Counted from the stretch's first letter, positions 8,669 through 17,729 are shown. The stretch is 64,000 bases of DNA from an uncultured bacterium (GCA_937890835.1 CALADF010000017.1:34491-98490), one strand, 5' to 3'. Notes: generated from the sequence alone by a model not told the origin. Numbers and translations are program-made.

Positions 8669-9001
8669 CTAGCGCATCCCGAACCGCCCAGAGCGCCAAC
8701 TCCGAAGCATCGCGCGAACCCTCCCCCGTGCGCTCAGCGCACTGATTTCAAGGCGTAGATTCCCATTTTCAACGACTTTCACCCCGCCTCGGCATCGTTT
8801 CACGCCGAGACAACGATGACGCACCGCCGGCTCTGCGTTTTCCCAGGTCTCGATTTCGCAAAGATGACATACGCCCTCATCGACAAGAGCATGATGATGC
8901 ATATCGTGAGCGAGCGGGAATCGGAGGGCGCGTTTTCGCGCACAATGACTCCACTCGTAGCGGCACATCGAACCGCAACGCAACAAACCGCCGAGCATCG
9001 A
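8669..9001 (-). pseudogene. Possible decayed Fur-family metalloregulator
   Basis: An open minus-strand stretch downstream of hisI that looks like the distal half of a Fur/PerR regulator. It has a HHHALV metal-site-like segment, a CHLC knuckle, then after 24 residues a GVKVVENGNLRLEISALS segment matching the beta-strand/dimerisation pattern of Fur. The N-terminal winged helix is not recognisable in any frame, and the usual C-terminal cysteine pair is replaced. This pattern match is by eye and may be chance in GC-rich DNA. If real, it is a relic. Confidence 0.28.
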
Positions 9002-9114
9002 GCGGGACGATTGATGCGGGGGCGCAGCGCGGCCGACGCGAGGCGCGGCTTTCACGATCGGCCCTCCCGACCCGCAGCTTGCATGCACCTCGGCACGATG
9101 CCGGCGGGCGGGCC

Positions 9115-9432
9115 TTAGCGCAACGTGCGGAAAAAACAGCTCGTCTCGCCGGTATGGCAAGCAGGGCCGGCGGGATCCACCAGGGCGAGCAGCGTGTCGG
9201 CGTCGCAGTCGTAGCGCAGCTCGATCAGCTTCTGCACGTTACCGCTGGTCGCGCCCTTGTGCCACAGCTCCTGACGGGATCGGCTCCAAAACACCGTCTC
9301 GCCGCGCTCAAGCGTCAGCGCGATGGACTCCTCGCTCATCCACGCCATCATGAGAACGTCTTTCGTGCGCGCGTCCTGCACGATGCAGGGAATGAGACCG
9401 CGATCGTCGAAGGTGAGCGCGGAGATGTCCAT
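9115..9432 (-). CDS. hisI: Phosphoribosyl-AMP cyclohydrolase
   Basis: 105-aa zinc/magnesium enzyme opening the purine ring of PR-AMP, the third step of histidine synthesis. VFWSRSRQELWHKGATSGN, the RYDCDADTLL metal-binding aspartates/cysteine and the PACHTGETSCFF tail are diagnostic. It is the HisI domain only: the HisE pyrophosphatase that is fused in many bacteria is absent, so hisE must be elsewhere. The ATG at 9432 is preceded by AAAGGAA. It is the last gene of the his operon, 66 nt after hisF. Confidence 0.97.
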   Translation of the reverse strand: MDISALTFDDRGLIPCIVQDARTKDVLMMAWMSEESIALTLERGETVFWSRSRQELWHKGATSGNVQKLIELRYDCDADTLLALVDPAGPACHTGETSCFFRTLR

Positions 9433-9498
9433 GGGGGTTCCTTTCTGTTGGAAAGCCGGAAAACCAGAGGCCGGCCGGACGAATTGGGCGCAAGGCGT

Positions 9499-10263
9499 CT
9501 ACAGGCGCACGGGGATGCCCTGCGCGCGCATGTACTCCTTCACCTCGCGCACCGTCATCTCCCCGAAATGGAAAACGCTCGCCGCGAGCACCGCATCCGC
9601 CTCGCCCTCGATGATGCCCTCCGCGAAGTGCTCGATCGAGCCGACGCCTCCCGAGGCGATGACGGGAACGTCCACCGCGCGGGCGACCGCGCGCGTCAAG
9701 GCGCAGTCGAAGCCGTCGCGGCTGCCGTCGCGATCCATCGAGGTGAGAAGGATCTCCCCCGCTCCGCGCCTGGCCGCCTCGCGCGCCCACTCCACCGCGT
9801 CGATGCCCGTGGCCGTGCGACCGCCCGAGACGTACACCTCCCATTTGTTGGGGTTGCCCGCGCATGCCTTCGCGTCGATGGCGCACACGACGGCCTGCGT
9901 TCCGAACGCAAGCGCCGCACGCGTGATAAGCTCGGGGTCGCGCACGGCGGCGGAGTTCACCGACACCTTGTCGGCCCCTGCGGCTATCATGCGGCGCATG
10001 TCCGCAACGCTTCGAAAGCCCCCGCCGACGCAGTACGGCAGATGGAGCTCCTCGCTCGCCCTACCTGCGAGCTCGACCGTCGTCGCACGGTCGTCGCTGG
10101 TGGCCGTGATGTCAAGGAAGATCACCTCGTCGGCGCGCTGCTCGTCATAGCGCTGCGCGAGCTCGATGGGGTCGCCCGCATCGCGCAGGTTCACGAAGTT
10201 GACGCCCTTCACCACGCGGCCGTCCTTCACATCCATGCAGGGAATGACCCGTTTCGTCAGCAT
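9499..10263 (-). CDS. hisF: Imidazole glycerol phosphate synthase, cyclase subunit
   Basis: 254-aa TIM barrel that uses ammonia from HisH to convert PRFAR to imidazole glycerol phosphate and AICAR. MLTKRVIPCMDVKDGRVVKG at the N-terminus carries the catalytic Asp, and YCVGGGFRS, DKVSVNSAAV and ILLTSMDRDGS (second catalytic Asp) are present, as is VIASGGVGS near the end. ATG 10263 is used, with GAGGGGA upstream; longer in-frame readings run into hisA. It lies 17 nt after hisA. Confidence 0.98.
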   Translation of the reverse strand: MLTKRVIPCMDVKDGRVVKGVNFVNLRDAGDPIELAQRYDEQRADEVIFLDITATSDDRATTVELAGRASEELHLPYCVGGGFRSVADMRRMIAAGADKVSVNSAAVRDPELITRAALAFGTQAVVCAIDAKACAGNPNKWEVYVSGGRTATGIDAVEWAREAARRGAGEILLTSMDRDGSRDGFDCALTRAVARAVDVPVIASGGVGSIEHFAEGIIEGEADAVLAASVFHFGEMTVREVKEYMRAQGIPVRL

Positions 10264-10280
10264 GCTGATCCCCTCTCCCC

Positions 10281-11021
10281 CTACGCCTGCGCACTCGCCG
10301 CCGCACACGCGGCGACGCCGGAGGAAACGTCGAGCGCCCCCTCGTAGATGGCGCGCCCCGCGATGACGCCCTCTATCGAAGACGCCACGGGTGCGAGCCG
10401 TTCGATATCCGCCACGCTCGCCACGCCGCCCGAGGCCACCACCGGGTGCCCGAACGCGCGCGCCATGTCCACGTACGCCTGCGGGTCGAGCCCGGTTTGC
10501 ATGCCGTCGCGTGCGACGTCGGTGTAGACCAGGTGCCGATAGCCCATATCCGCCATGCGCGCCGCCAGGTCGTGCGCCGCGATACCCGATCCCTCGCACC
10601 AGCCCGAGACGGCCACCTCGCCGTCTTTCGCGTCGATGCCGGCGACCAGCGCGTCGCCGCCGAACCGATTCACCGCCTCCGCCGCGAACGCCGGATCGCG
10701 CACGAGCGCCGTTCCCAACACCACGCGGGTCACGCCAGCGCGCACGAGCCGCTCGATCACCTCGATGGAGCGCACGCCGCCTCCGACCTCGACGTTAAGA
10801 TCGGTTGCGGCCAAGATGCCCTCGACGACGGCGATGTTGTCGGCCGCGCCCGACTTCGCCCCGTCGAGGTCGACCACGTGAAGCCAGCGTGCGCCGGCGG
10901 CCTCGAAAGCGCGAGCCTGGGCTATGGGGTCGTCGTTGTAGACGGTCACCTGCGCGTAGTCGCCTTTCGCAAGGCGGACAGCCTTGCCGCCGAGGATGTC
11001 GATTGCGGGCAGAAGATACAT
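10281..11021 (-). CDS. hisA: ProFAR isomerase
   Basis: 246-aa half-barrel-repeat TIM barrel catalysing the Amadori rearrangement of ProFAR to PRFAR. LLPAIDILGGKAVRLAKGDY (first catalytic Asp), VEVGGGVRS, VLGTALVRDP and VYTDVARDGMQTG (second catalytic Asp) are seen. The start ATG 11021 has AAAGGACC upstream. Position between hisH and hisF is the standard order. No sign of PriA-type dual specificity could be judged from sequence; a bifunctional role would need a missing trpF, which cannot be seen here. Confidence 0.97.
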   Translation of the reverse strand: MYLLPAIDILGGKAVRLAKGDYAQVTVYNDDPIAQARAFEAAGARWLHVVDLDGAKSGAADNIAVVEGILAATDLNVEVGGGVRSIEVIERLVRAGVTRVVLGTALVRDPAFAAEAVNRFGGDALVAGIDAKDGEVAVSGWCEGSGIAAHDLAARMADMGYRHLVYTDVARDGMQTGLDPQAYVDMARAFGHPVVASGGVASVADIERLAPVASSIEGVIAGRAIYEGALDVSSGVAACAAASAQA

Positions 11022-11054
11022 AAGAGGTCCTTTCCGTGAATCCGTCGCCTGCGG

Positions 11055-11726
11055 TCAGTCGCCCTGGGCGATGGCGACGAAGTTCGCCAAGACGCGCGCG
11101 CCCGCATCCGAGCTCTTCTCGGGGTGGAACTGCACGCCGAACACGTTGTCGCGATACTGCACCGCGCAGGGAAACCGCACCGCGTGCTCGGTGCACGCGG
11201 TGCTCGCGGGCGTATCGGGCACGATGTAGCTGTGGGTGAAGTAGAAGTACTCGCCGGGTCTCACGTTCGCGAACAGCGGCGAGGAGAACGCCCCGTCGCC
11301 CGAAGCCGGAACAACCTCGTTCCAACCCACGTGGGGCACCTTGAACGCGCGTCCTGCGGCGTCGATGCGCGGCATGCGCGCCACGACGCCCGGCAGCACC
11401 GAAAGCCCGCGGGGGCGCATCGGCTCCTCCTCTTCACCTGTCTCGGGAGCACCCTCCTCGCCTTCCTCGAAAAGCAGGTGAAGCCCCAGGCAGATGCCGA
11501 GAAACGGCACCCCCGCCTCGATGCGGCGGCGGATGACGTCCATCTGCCCGAGCTCGATCATGGTGGCGCTCGCATCGGCGAACGCACCGACGCCGGGCAA
11601 CACGATGGCGTCCGCCCGGGCGATGCGCGCCGCGTCATCGCTCACGACGACGTCGGCGCCCGCGGCGGCAAGCCCGCGTTCGACGCTTTTGAGATTTCCC
11701 TTCCGGTAATCGACGACGCAGATCAT
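11055..11726 (-). CDS. hisH: Imidazole glycerol phosphate synthase, glutaminase subunit
   Basis: 223-aa class I glutamine amidotransferase supplying ammonia to HisF. The nucleophile is Cys79 in FLGICLGLHLLFE, and the His/Glu pair is in VFGVQFHPEKSSDAG. An acidic insertion rich in Glu follows the nucleophile elbow (~residues 87-102) and is unusual but away from the active site. The ATG at 11726 overlaps the hisB stop (ATGA), implying translational coupling. Confidence 0.97.
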   Translation of the reverse strand: MICVVDYRKGNLKSVERGLAAAGADVVVSDDAARIARADAIVLPGVGAFADASATMIELGQMDVIRRRIEAGVPFLGICLGLHLLFEEGEEGAPETGEEEEPMRPRGLSVLPGVVARMPRIDAAGRAFKVPHVGWNEVVPASGDGAFSSPLFANVRPGEYFYFTHSYIVPDTPASTACTEHAVRFPCAVQYRDNVFGVQFHPEKSSDAGARVLANFVAIAQGD

Positions 11727-12313
11727 AGCGAGCCTTTCGTCGAAGGGAGCTCGCCTGCGATGCGCGCGTTCAACGAGACGGCCTCGCAAAGCGCACGCCC
11801 GCAGGCTTTGAACATGGCTTCGATGAGGTGGTGCACGTTATCGCCCGCGACCTGACGCAGGTGCAGCGTGATCCCCGCGTTGGCGGCGAAGGCGATGAAG
11901 AACTCGCGGGCGAGCTGCGTGTCGAAGGCGCCGACGCAGCCGAAGGGAAGGTCCGCCTCGAAGTGAAGCTGACCGCGCCCCGATATGTCGATCACCGCGA
12001 GCACGAGCGCCTCGTCCATGGGAACGTAGCGCTGCCCGAATCGGTTGATCCCGCGCTTGTCGCCCAAAGCGCGAGCGACCGCGGAGCCCAACACGATGCC
12101 GACGTCCTCGACCGTGTGGTGGGCGTCAACCTCGATATCGCCCCGCGCCCGCACCTTCAGATCGAACAGGCCGTGGCGCGCGAAGGCGTCGAGCATGTGG
12201 TCGAAGAAGGGCACGCCCGTATCCACATCGGACGAACCCGTGCCGTCGAGGTCGATCTCGACGGAGATATCGGTTTCCTTCGTCGTGCGAAGAACCGTAG
12301 CCTGCCTGGTCAT
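11723..12313 (-). CDS. hisB: Imidazoleglycerol-phosphate dehydratase
   Basis: 196-aa manganese enzyme, sixth step of histidine synthesis. DTGVPFFDHMLDAFARHG, EVDAHHTVEDVGIVLG and the second metal cluster DNVHHLIEAMFKA are intact. It is the monofunctional dehydratase; the histidinol-phosphate phosphatase domain of enteric HisB is absent, and no phosphatase gene lies in this operon. ATG 12313 has GGGAGG nine bases upstream. Confidence 0.97.
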   Translation of the reverse strand: MTRQATVLRTTKETDISVEIDLDGTGSSDVDTGVPFFDHMLDAFARHGLFDLKVRARGDIEVDAHHTVEDVGIVLGSAVARALGDKRGINRFGQRYVPMDEALVLAVIDISGRGQLHFEADLPFGCVGAFDTQLAREFFIAFAANAGITLHLRQVAGDNVHHLIEAMFKACGRALCEAVSLNARIAGELPSTKGSL

Positions 12314-12361
12314 ACTGCATATCCTCCCGTTCACGTTCCCACGCGCCCCAAGCGCGCGAGG

Positions 12362-13435
12362 CTACCAGCGAAGATCGAAGGCGATCGAGCGCAACGCCGA
12401 CAGAAACGCGTCGTTTTCCTCGCGCGTGCCGATGGTAACGCGCAGCGAGCCCTCCAACATCGGCGTGCGGCTGAAATCGCGAACCAAAACGCCTTGCTCG
12501 TACAATCGCGCCCACACCTCGTCGGCCCGATCGACTTTGAAGAGAATCCAGTTGGAATCCGACGGGTGCACCGAGACGCCGGGCATCGTGCGAAGCGCCT
12601 CCATGACGCGTTCGCGCTCGGCGATGATCGACACGACGCCGGGCTCGAACTGCGCGCGGTTCTCATACACCACGCGTGCGATGGCCTGCGACACCGCATC
12701 GACCGAATAGGGCTGGCGCACCTTGATGAACTCGTTCACGACGGCAGGATTCGACAGGATGTAGCCCATGCGCACGCCCGCGAGCGAGAACGCTTTCGAG
12801 AACGTGCGAAGGATCACGAGGTTGACGTGCTTGTCGAGCAGCGGGCGAACCGTCTGACGGGAGAACTCGAAGTACGCCTCGTCGATCATGACGAGGGCGT
12901 CGGTCGCCTCGAGGACCTGCTCGAGGAAACGCTGCGGCGCAAGCAAGCCGGTTGGGTTGTTCGGGCTCGCTATGACGGTGAAGTCGACGTCGCCCTGCGA
13001 CAGGCGTTCGAGCACGGCCTCCTCGTCGATGGAGAAATCGGCGCGGCGCGCGATGTCGACGACCGTCGTGCCCGTGAGGCGCGCGTTGGCGGCGTACACC
13101 GAAAACGTCGGTGGCATGTTGAGAAACGTCCTGCCCGGACCTCCCCAGGCGAGCGCCAGGTTGAACAGAAGCTCATCGCCGCCGTTTCCCACCAGCACGC
13201 ATTCGCGCGTAAGCCCGTTCGCCTCGGCGATGACGTCGCGCAAGTCGTTGGCCAACGGGTCGGGATAGCGGTTGAAGGGCACCTTCTTCACCGCGCGGAG
13301 AATCTTCTTGCGCACCTCCTCGTCCACATCGCGCGGGTTCTCGTTCGCCGAAAGCATCGCGCGGGCGGGAAGGTACTTCGGGTCGTAGGGAACCAGCCCC
13401 TGAAGCTGAGGGGCGGACGCGCGAACGTTATTCAC
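12362..13435 (-). CDS. hisC: Histidinol-phosphate aminotransferase
   Basis: 357-aa PLP-dependent fold-type I aminotransferase making histidinol phosphate. AMLSANENP, FNRYPDPLANDLR, SPNNPTG, DEAYFEF and the PLP-lysine region RTFSKAFSLAGVRMGY are visible. The GTG start at 13435 follows GGAGGGCTCG and overlaps the hisD stop by 8 nt; longer readings are out-of-family sequence. The overlap with hisD argues for a single coupled message. Confidence 0.96.
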   Translation of the reverse strand: MNNVRASAPQLQGLVPYDPKYLPARAMLSANENPRDVDEEVRKKILRAVKKVPFNRYPDPLANDLRDVIAEANGLTRECVLVGNGGDELLFNLALAWGGPGRTFLNMPPTFSVYAANARLTGTTVVDIARRADFSIDEEAVLERLSQGDVDFTVIASPNNPTGLLAPQRFLEQVLEATDALVMIDEAYFEFSRQTVRPLLDKHVNLVILRTFSKAFSLAGVRMGYILSNPAVVNEFIKVRQPYSVDAVSQAIARVVYENRAQFEPGVVSIIAERERVMEALRTMPGVSVHPSDSNWILFKVDRADEVWARLYEQGVLVRDFSRTPMLEGSLRVTIGTREENDAFLSALRSIAFDLRW

Positions 13436-14762
13436 CGAGCCCTCCTTCCGCGGGTCCATCGAACCTGCCCGTCTTGTCGCCGAGCGCGGCGCAACGCAGC
13501 GCCACCGACTCGGCGTGCGCCCACAACCCCTCGTGACGCGCGATCTGCATGACCGCGCGGGCATCGTTTTTCAGCGCATCGGGGCTGAACTGTATGATGG
13601 AGCTCTTCTTCACGAACTCCTCCACCGACAACGGCGAGGCGTAGCGCGCGGTGCCGCCGGTGGGAAGCGTGTGATTGGGGCCGGCGACGTAGTCGCCCAC
13701 GGCCTCGGGCGTCCACGCGCCCAGGAAGATCGCGCCCGCGTTGCGGATGGAGCCGAGGCGGTCCATGGCGTTTTCGATGTGAAGCTCGAGGTGCTCGGGC
13801 GCGATGACGTTGACCGCCTCCATGGCGGCGTCCATAGTCGGGCATACGACGGTGAGGCCCTGGTCGTCGAGCGAGGCGCGCGTGATGTCCTCGCGGGTGG
13901 ACGAAGCGAGGTGCTTCTCGATGGCGGCCTCCACCGCATCGGCGTACGCATCCGAGAACACGACCAGGTAGCACGCCGCGAGCGGATCGTGCTCCGCCTG
14001 CGCCATCAGATCGATGGCGACCAGCGACGGGTCGGCGGTCTCGTCCGCCACCACGCACACCTCAGAAGGCCCGGCGATCATGTCGATGCCCACGTCGCCG
14101 GAGACGATCTTTTTCGCCGCCGCCACGTACGCGTTGCCCGGGCCGGTGATCTTGGCGACGGGCGCAATGCTCTCCGTTCCGTACGCGAGCGCGCCGACAG
14201 CCTGCGCGCCGCCCACCGTATAGATCTCGTCGACGCCGGCGATCTTGCAGGCGGCGAGGATGGCGGCATCGAGCGTGCCGTCTTTGGTCGGCGGCGTCAC
14301 GCACACGATCCTCTCGACGCCGGCGACCTTGGCGGGAAGCGCGTTCATGAGCACGGTGGACGGATACAGCGCGCGCCCGCCGGGAACATAGATGCCCACT
14401 GAATCGAGCGGCGTCACCTTCGCACCCACGATGGCGCCGTCGGGCCTCGCGTAAAGCCAGCTCTGCTGAACCTGACGCTCGTGGAATTCGCGAATCTGAC
14501 GTGCGGCGTGCTCGAGCGCGGCGAACGTGTCGGGGTCGACCTGCGAAACGGCGGCGTCGATCATCGCGGGATCGACGCGCAGCTCCTCGACGCGAACGCC
14601 GTCGAACTTCTCGGTGAAATCGCGCAGGGCGGCGTCACCACGCTCGCGGACCTCCTCGATGATGGATGTCGCAGCGCTTAAAGCGCCCGCGTTGAAGGCG
14701 CCCGTGCGGTTGATGAGCGACGGTGAGAACGTTTCGTTTCGGTTGAGCTTGACGCGACGCAT
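13428..14762 (-). CDS. hisD: Histidinol dehydrogenase
   Basis: 444-aa NAD-dependent zinc enzyme catalysing the last two oxidations to histidine. Family signatures include SVGIYVPGGRALYPSTVLMN, AQAVGALAYGTESI, ITGPGNAYVAAAKK, DMIAGPSEVCVVAD, the zinc-binding AQAEHDP and GPNHTLPTGGTARY. ATG 14762 is preceded by AAGGAGCACATC. It follows hisZG by 80 nt. Confidence 0.98.
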   Translation of the reverse strand: MRRVKLNRNETFSPSLINRTGAFNAGALSAATSIIEEVRERGDAALRDFTEKFDGVRVEELRVDPAMIDAAVSQVDPDTFAALEHAARQIREFHERQVQQSWLYARPDGAIVGAKVTPLDSVGIYVPGGRALYPSTVLMNALPAKVAGVERIVCVTPPTKDGTLDAAILAACKIAGVDEIYTVGGAQAVGALAYGTESIAPVAKITGPGNAYVAAAKKIVSGDVGIDMIAGPSEVCVVADETADPSLVAIDLMAQAEHDPLAACYLVVFSDAYADAVEAAIEKHLASSTREDITRASLDDQGLTVVCPTMDAAMEAVNVIAPEHLELHIENAMDRLGSIRNAGAIFLGAWTPEAVGDYVAGPNHTLPTGGTARYASPLSVEEFVKKSSIIQFSPDALKNDARAVMQIARHEGLWAHAESVALRCAALGDKTGRFDGPAEGGLGE

Positions 14763-14842
14763 GATGTGCTCCTTCTTTCGGGGGTCGGTTTGGTGCCGGG
14801 CGGTTTCGACGAAACGATAACCGCGTTTTCGTCGTTGAAACG

Positions 14843-16543
14843 CTACGAGGCTCCGGGTATAGGCTCATAGGTCATAAGCTGCGCCTGCGCGGAGAGGGCG
14901 CGTGAAAGCGCGATGATGCGATCGTCCGTGCGCAGCGCGCACGCGTTGGCGAAAAACCGCGCGGTCGACGAAAGAACCTCCTCCACGACGCAAAGGTTGT
15001 TCTCACGCAGCGTGGTGCCGGTGGCGGTGATGTCGACGATGCGCTCGGCCATGCCGGTGAGAGGAGCCAGCTCGATGTTGCCGTGCAGCTTCACTATCTC
15101 GACCTGGACGCCGGTTTGAGCGTAATGGGCGCGCGTGATGTTGGGGTACTTCGTCGCAATGCGAATGGAACCGAGCTTGCGGTAGTGCTCTTCGATGGCG
15201 CCACGCGCGCCCTCGGGCTCGGCGACGACGAAGCGGCACTCGCCGAACTTGAGATCCACCAGCTCCACCACGCCGAGGTCGGCCTCGAGCAGGGAGTCCT
15301 TTCCGCATATGCCGCAATCGGCGGCACCCGAGGCGACGAACGCGGGAGCGTCGGAGGGTCTCACGATGATGAAGTCCACCCCGGGAACCGAGATGATCAG
15401 CTGCCGCCCCGGATTGTCGAGACCCGTGACGTCAAGGCCCGCGGAGGCAAGGCACGCGATGGCGTCGGGGTTGAGCGAGCCTTTGGGAACGGCGACGCGC
15501 AGACTCCGCCCCGCAGGAGCGACGGGCGTCCCGGCGTGCGTGCAAGCCTCTTCCGCCGCAGCCGCCGCCATCGCATCCTCGAGGCTGAAGGCGAAACCCG
15601 CGGCGGGACGATCCGTCCCGTACGCACCGATCATGCGATCGTAACGTCCGCCCGAACCGAGAGCGGCTCCCCCGTAAGGGGAATACGCCTCGAACACAAT
15701 GCCCGTGTAATAGTCGAACGAGCTCATGACGGAGAAGTCGACGACGATGCGGTCCTCGAGCCCTTCGGCGACGAGGGCGTCGTAAGTGCGCTCGAAGTCA
15801 TCGAGACCGTCGGTGCATCCGAGCGGCGCCACCATGGCGCGCACCGCGTCGATGGCCTCGCGGCGCCCGCGCGTGCGAGCGAGGTTGCGCACCGCCTCGG
15901 CGTAGGCGGGCGCGATGCCGGACACGTCCACCCCCGCCGCGCCGTCGAGCGCGGTCAGCCGATCGAGTTCGACGAAATCCGACGCATGGTAGGCGTCGAG
16001 CACCGCGCGCCTCCATGTCGCAGGCGCGCCCGATCGGTCGAGCAGCGAGCGCAGAACGCCCACCGTCGCTATGGAGAGCGTGAACGCACCCACGCCGCTG
16101 ATACGCAGCGCCTCCGCCAGAAGGCTCACAACCTCAGCATCGGCAGCAGGCCCCTGCTCGCCGATGCACTCAACGCCGATCTGGGTCACCTCACGCGCCG
16201 ATGCCTGAGCGTCGAGCGCCGCCTCGCGAAAGACGCGCTGCGTATAGCGGAAGCGGAAAGGACCCGGTTGACCCGACAGACGCGTCGCGCACATACGCGC
16301 GACCTGAAGCGTCACGTCAGGTCGCATGGCGAGCAGGTCGCCGCGCGAGTCGAAGAACTTGAACGAGGACCCGGGCATGCGCCCGCCCGCCTGCATGACG
16401 TCCATGACCTCGAGCGTCGGCGTCTCGATGGGGAGATACCCCCTCTCGGCGAAAAGCCCTTGGACCGCGCGCGTGATGCCTTCGCGCGCGACGGCCTCCT
16501 CGGCGAGAACGTCCCTGAAACCCGGTGGCGTGACAAGGTTCAC
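14843..16543 (-). CDS. hisG: HisZ-HisG fusion: ATP phosphoribosyltransferase regulatory plus catalytic chains
   Basis: 566-aa fusion. Residues ~1-330 are HisZ, the HisRS-like regulatory chain without aminoacylation function (TPPGFRDVLAEEA, MRPDVTLQVAR, GGAALGSGGRYDRMIG). After a short Ala-rich linker, ~347-566 are the short-form HisG catalytic chain (RVAVPKGSLNPDAIACLASA, GICGKDSLLE, PRPP loop DITATGTTLRENNL). The enzyme joins ATP and PRPP, the committed step of histidine synthesis, and HisZ carries histidine feedback (family knowledge). Normally the two are separate genes. The start is GTG at 16543. The junction is continuous in frame with no stop or frameshift, so the fusion is genuine in this sequence. 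It is the first gene of the his operon. Confidence 0.93.
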   Translation of the reverse strand: MNLVTPPGFRDVLAEEAVAREGITRAVQGLFAERGYLPIETPTLEVMDVMQAGGRMPGSSFKFFDSRGDLLAMRPDVTLQVARMCATRLSGQPGPFRFRYTQRVFREAALDAQASAREVTQIGVECIGEQGPAADAEVVSLLAEALRISGVGAFTLSIATVGVLRSLLDRSGAPATWRRAVLDAYHASDFVELDRLTALDGAAGVDVSGIAPAYAEAVRNLARTRGRREAIDAVRAMVAPLGCTDGLDDFERTYDALVAEGLEDRIVVDFSVMSSFDYYTGIVFEAYSPYGGAALGSGGRYDRMIGAYGTDRPAAGFAFSLEDAMAAAAAEEACTHAGTPVAPAGRSLRVAVPKGSLNPDAIACLASAGLDVTGLDNPGRQLIISVPGVDFIIVRPSDAPAFVASGAADCGICGKDSLLEADLGVVELVDLKFGECRFVVAEPEGARGAIEEHYRKLGSIRIATKYPNITRAHYAQTGVQVEIVKLHGNIELAPLTGMAERIVDITATGTTLRENNLCVVEEVLSSTARFFANACALRTDDRIIALSRALSAQAQLMTYEPIPGAS

Positions 16544-16658
16544 TGACGACCATCCTCTCTTTTACATTGTCCGTTTTCCGCAAGAGCCGCTTCCGCGGTG
16601 CTTGACCTCGACCGACGAAGCTCGTCGGGCAACGTTCGATCGCGGCGACTGTTACTTT

Positions 16659-16687
16659 ATCACAGTAGAGTGCTACAGCATTGTAAA
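16659..16687 (-). promoter_or_regulatory. his operon promoter with small dyad
   Basis: Minus-strand TTTACA (16682-16687), 17-nt spacer, TGTGAT (16659-16664), about 115 nt before hisZG. A short dyad GTAG-N4-CTAC (16665-16676) lies in the spacer and could be an operator. The leader is too short for a T-box riboswitch. Confidence 0.45.
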
Positions 16688-16793
16688 AAGTAGGTTTCGA
16701 GCGGGCGCACCTGCTTCATCCGTGAACGGGCAGAAGCTTGCCTGCGCGGGTGCGACTTCAAAGCGGCCCCGAAAAGATCGTCCTCCCCCGGAG

Positions 16794-17729
16794 CTATCGC
16801 ACCTCGCGGATGATCATCGCGCGCACGATTCCCGAGGTCGCGTAATCGCGCTTGCCGGCACCCATCCCGACGCGTTCGATGACGAAGCGCTCGGGCAACG
16901 TCGAGCGCGTCCTGACAGCGGCGACGAAAGCCGCACCTGTCGGGGTGACCAGCTCGCCGCGCACCCCCGAGGGGCGAAGCGGGATGCACCACCGGGCTGC
17001 GATGTTGACCACGGCGGGAACGGGCACGGGGATGACGCCGTGCCGACAGCGAACCGTGCCCGACCCTTCCGCGAGATCGGTGACGACGACGTCGTCGACG
17101 CCAAGGGAGTCAAGCGCTGCAGATGCGGCCACCACGTCGGCTATGGAGTCAATGGCGCCCACTTCATGAAAATGAACGTCCGCGACATCGATGCCATGAG
17201 CCTGCGCCTCTGCGTCAGCCAGGATATCGAACACGCGATGGGCGATGGAGCGCGCGCCCTCGCTCATGTCCGCCGCATCGATGAGCGCGGCTATATCGGA
17301 CGGACTGCGATGGTCGTGGTCGTGACCATGGGGATGATCGTGGTCGCGACCGTGAACGCGGCCCCGGCGGTGATCATGGACGCGGCCGTGGCGGTGCTCG
17401 CCGTCGTGTTCGCCATCATGTTCGCGCGCATGGCCGTGCACGTCATCGCAAGAACGGTCCTCATCGAATCCGCTATCGCCCCCATGAAGATACGCCATGT
17501 CGTGGTCGCGGTTCTCATGTCGCTCATCGAGCACGACGTCGAAATCGCACACGTCGAGCCCCGATTTCACCACGCGGCTGATGCGAATCTGAAAGCCTTC
17601 GACGCCGAGGCTGTCGAGCGCGCGAAGCACCGTCCCCTCATCCGCCCCGGCGTCGAGGAGCGCGGCCACCGTCATGTCGCCGCTTATCCCCGCCGCGCAT
17701 TCCAAATGCAGAACACGACCCGTCGTCAT
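16794..17729 (-). CDS. larC: Nickel-pincer cofactor biosynthesis protein LarC, LarC1 part only
   Basis: 311-aa LarC/DUF111-family protein that inserts nickel into the pyridinium-dithiocarboxylate cofactor of lactate racemase-type enzymes. HLECAAGISGDMTVAALLDA is the family N-terminus, and VHFHEVGAIDSIADVV, GLVTP-like ELVTPTGAA and GMGAGKRDY follow. Residues ~73-140 form a His/Asp-rich segment (many HDH and HGH) likely to hold nickel. The protein stops where LarC1 ends; the ~140-aa LarC2 domain, reached by frameshifting in Lactiplantibacillus, is not found in any frame before the his promoter. ATG 17729 overlaps the larB stop (ATGA). Confidence 0.88.
   Translation of the reverse strand: MTTGRVLHLECAAGISGDMTVAALLDAGADEGTVLRALDSLGVEGFQIRISRVVKSGLDVCDFDVVLDERHENRDHDMAYLHGGDSGFDEDRSCDDVHGHAREHDGEHDGEHRHGRVHDHRRGRVHGRDHDHPHGHDHDHRSPSDIAALIDAADMSEGARSIAHRVFDILADAEAQAHGIDVADVHFHEVGAIDSIADVVAASAALDSLGVDDVVVTDLAEGSGTVRCRHGVIPVPVPAVVNIAARWCIPLRPSGVRGELVTPTGAAFVAAVRTRSTLPERFVIERVGMGAGKRDYATSGIVRAMIIREVR

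Noticed and set aside
16544..16660. T-box or histidine attenuator in the his leader
   Set aside because: Only about 115 nt, no run of His codons, no T-box core sequence and no terminator/antiterminator pair seen.
16660..16793. LarC2 reached by programmed frameshift downstream of larC
   Set aside because: The available ~130 nt before the his promoter is far too short for the ~140-aa LarC2 domain, and no frame shows family sequence.
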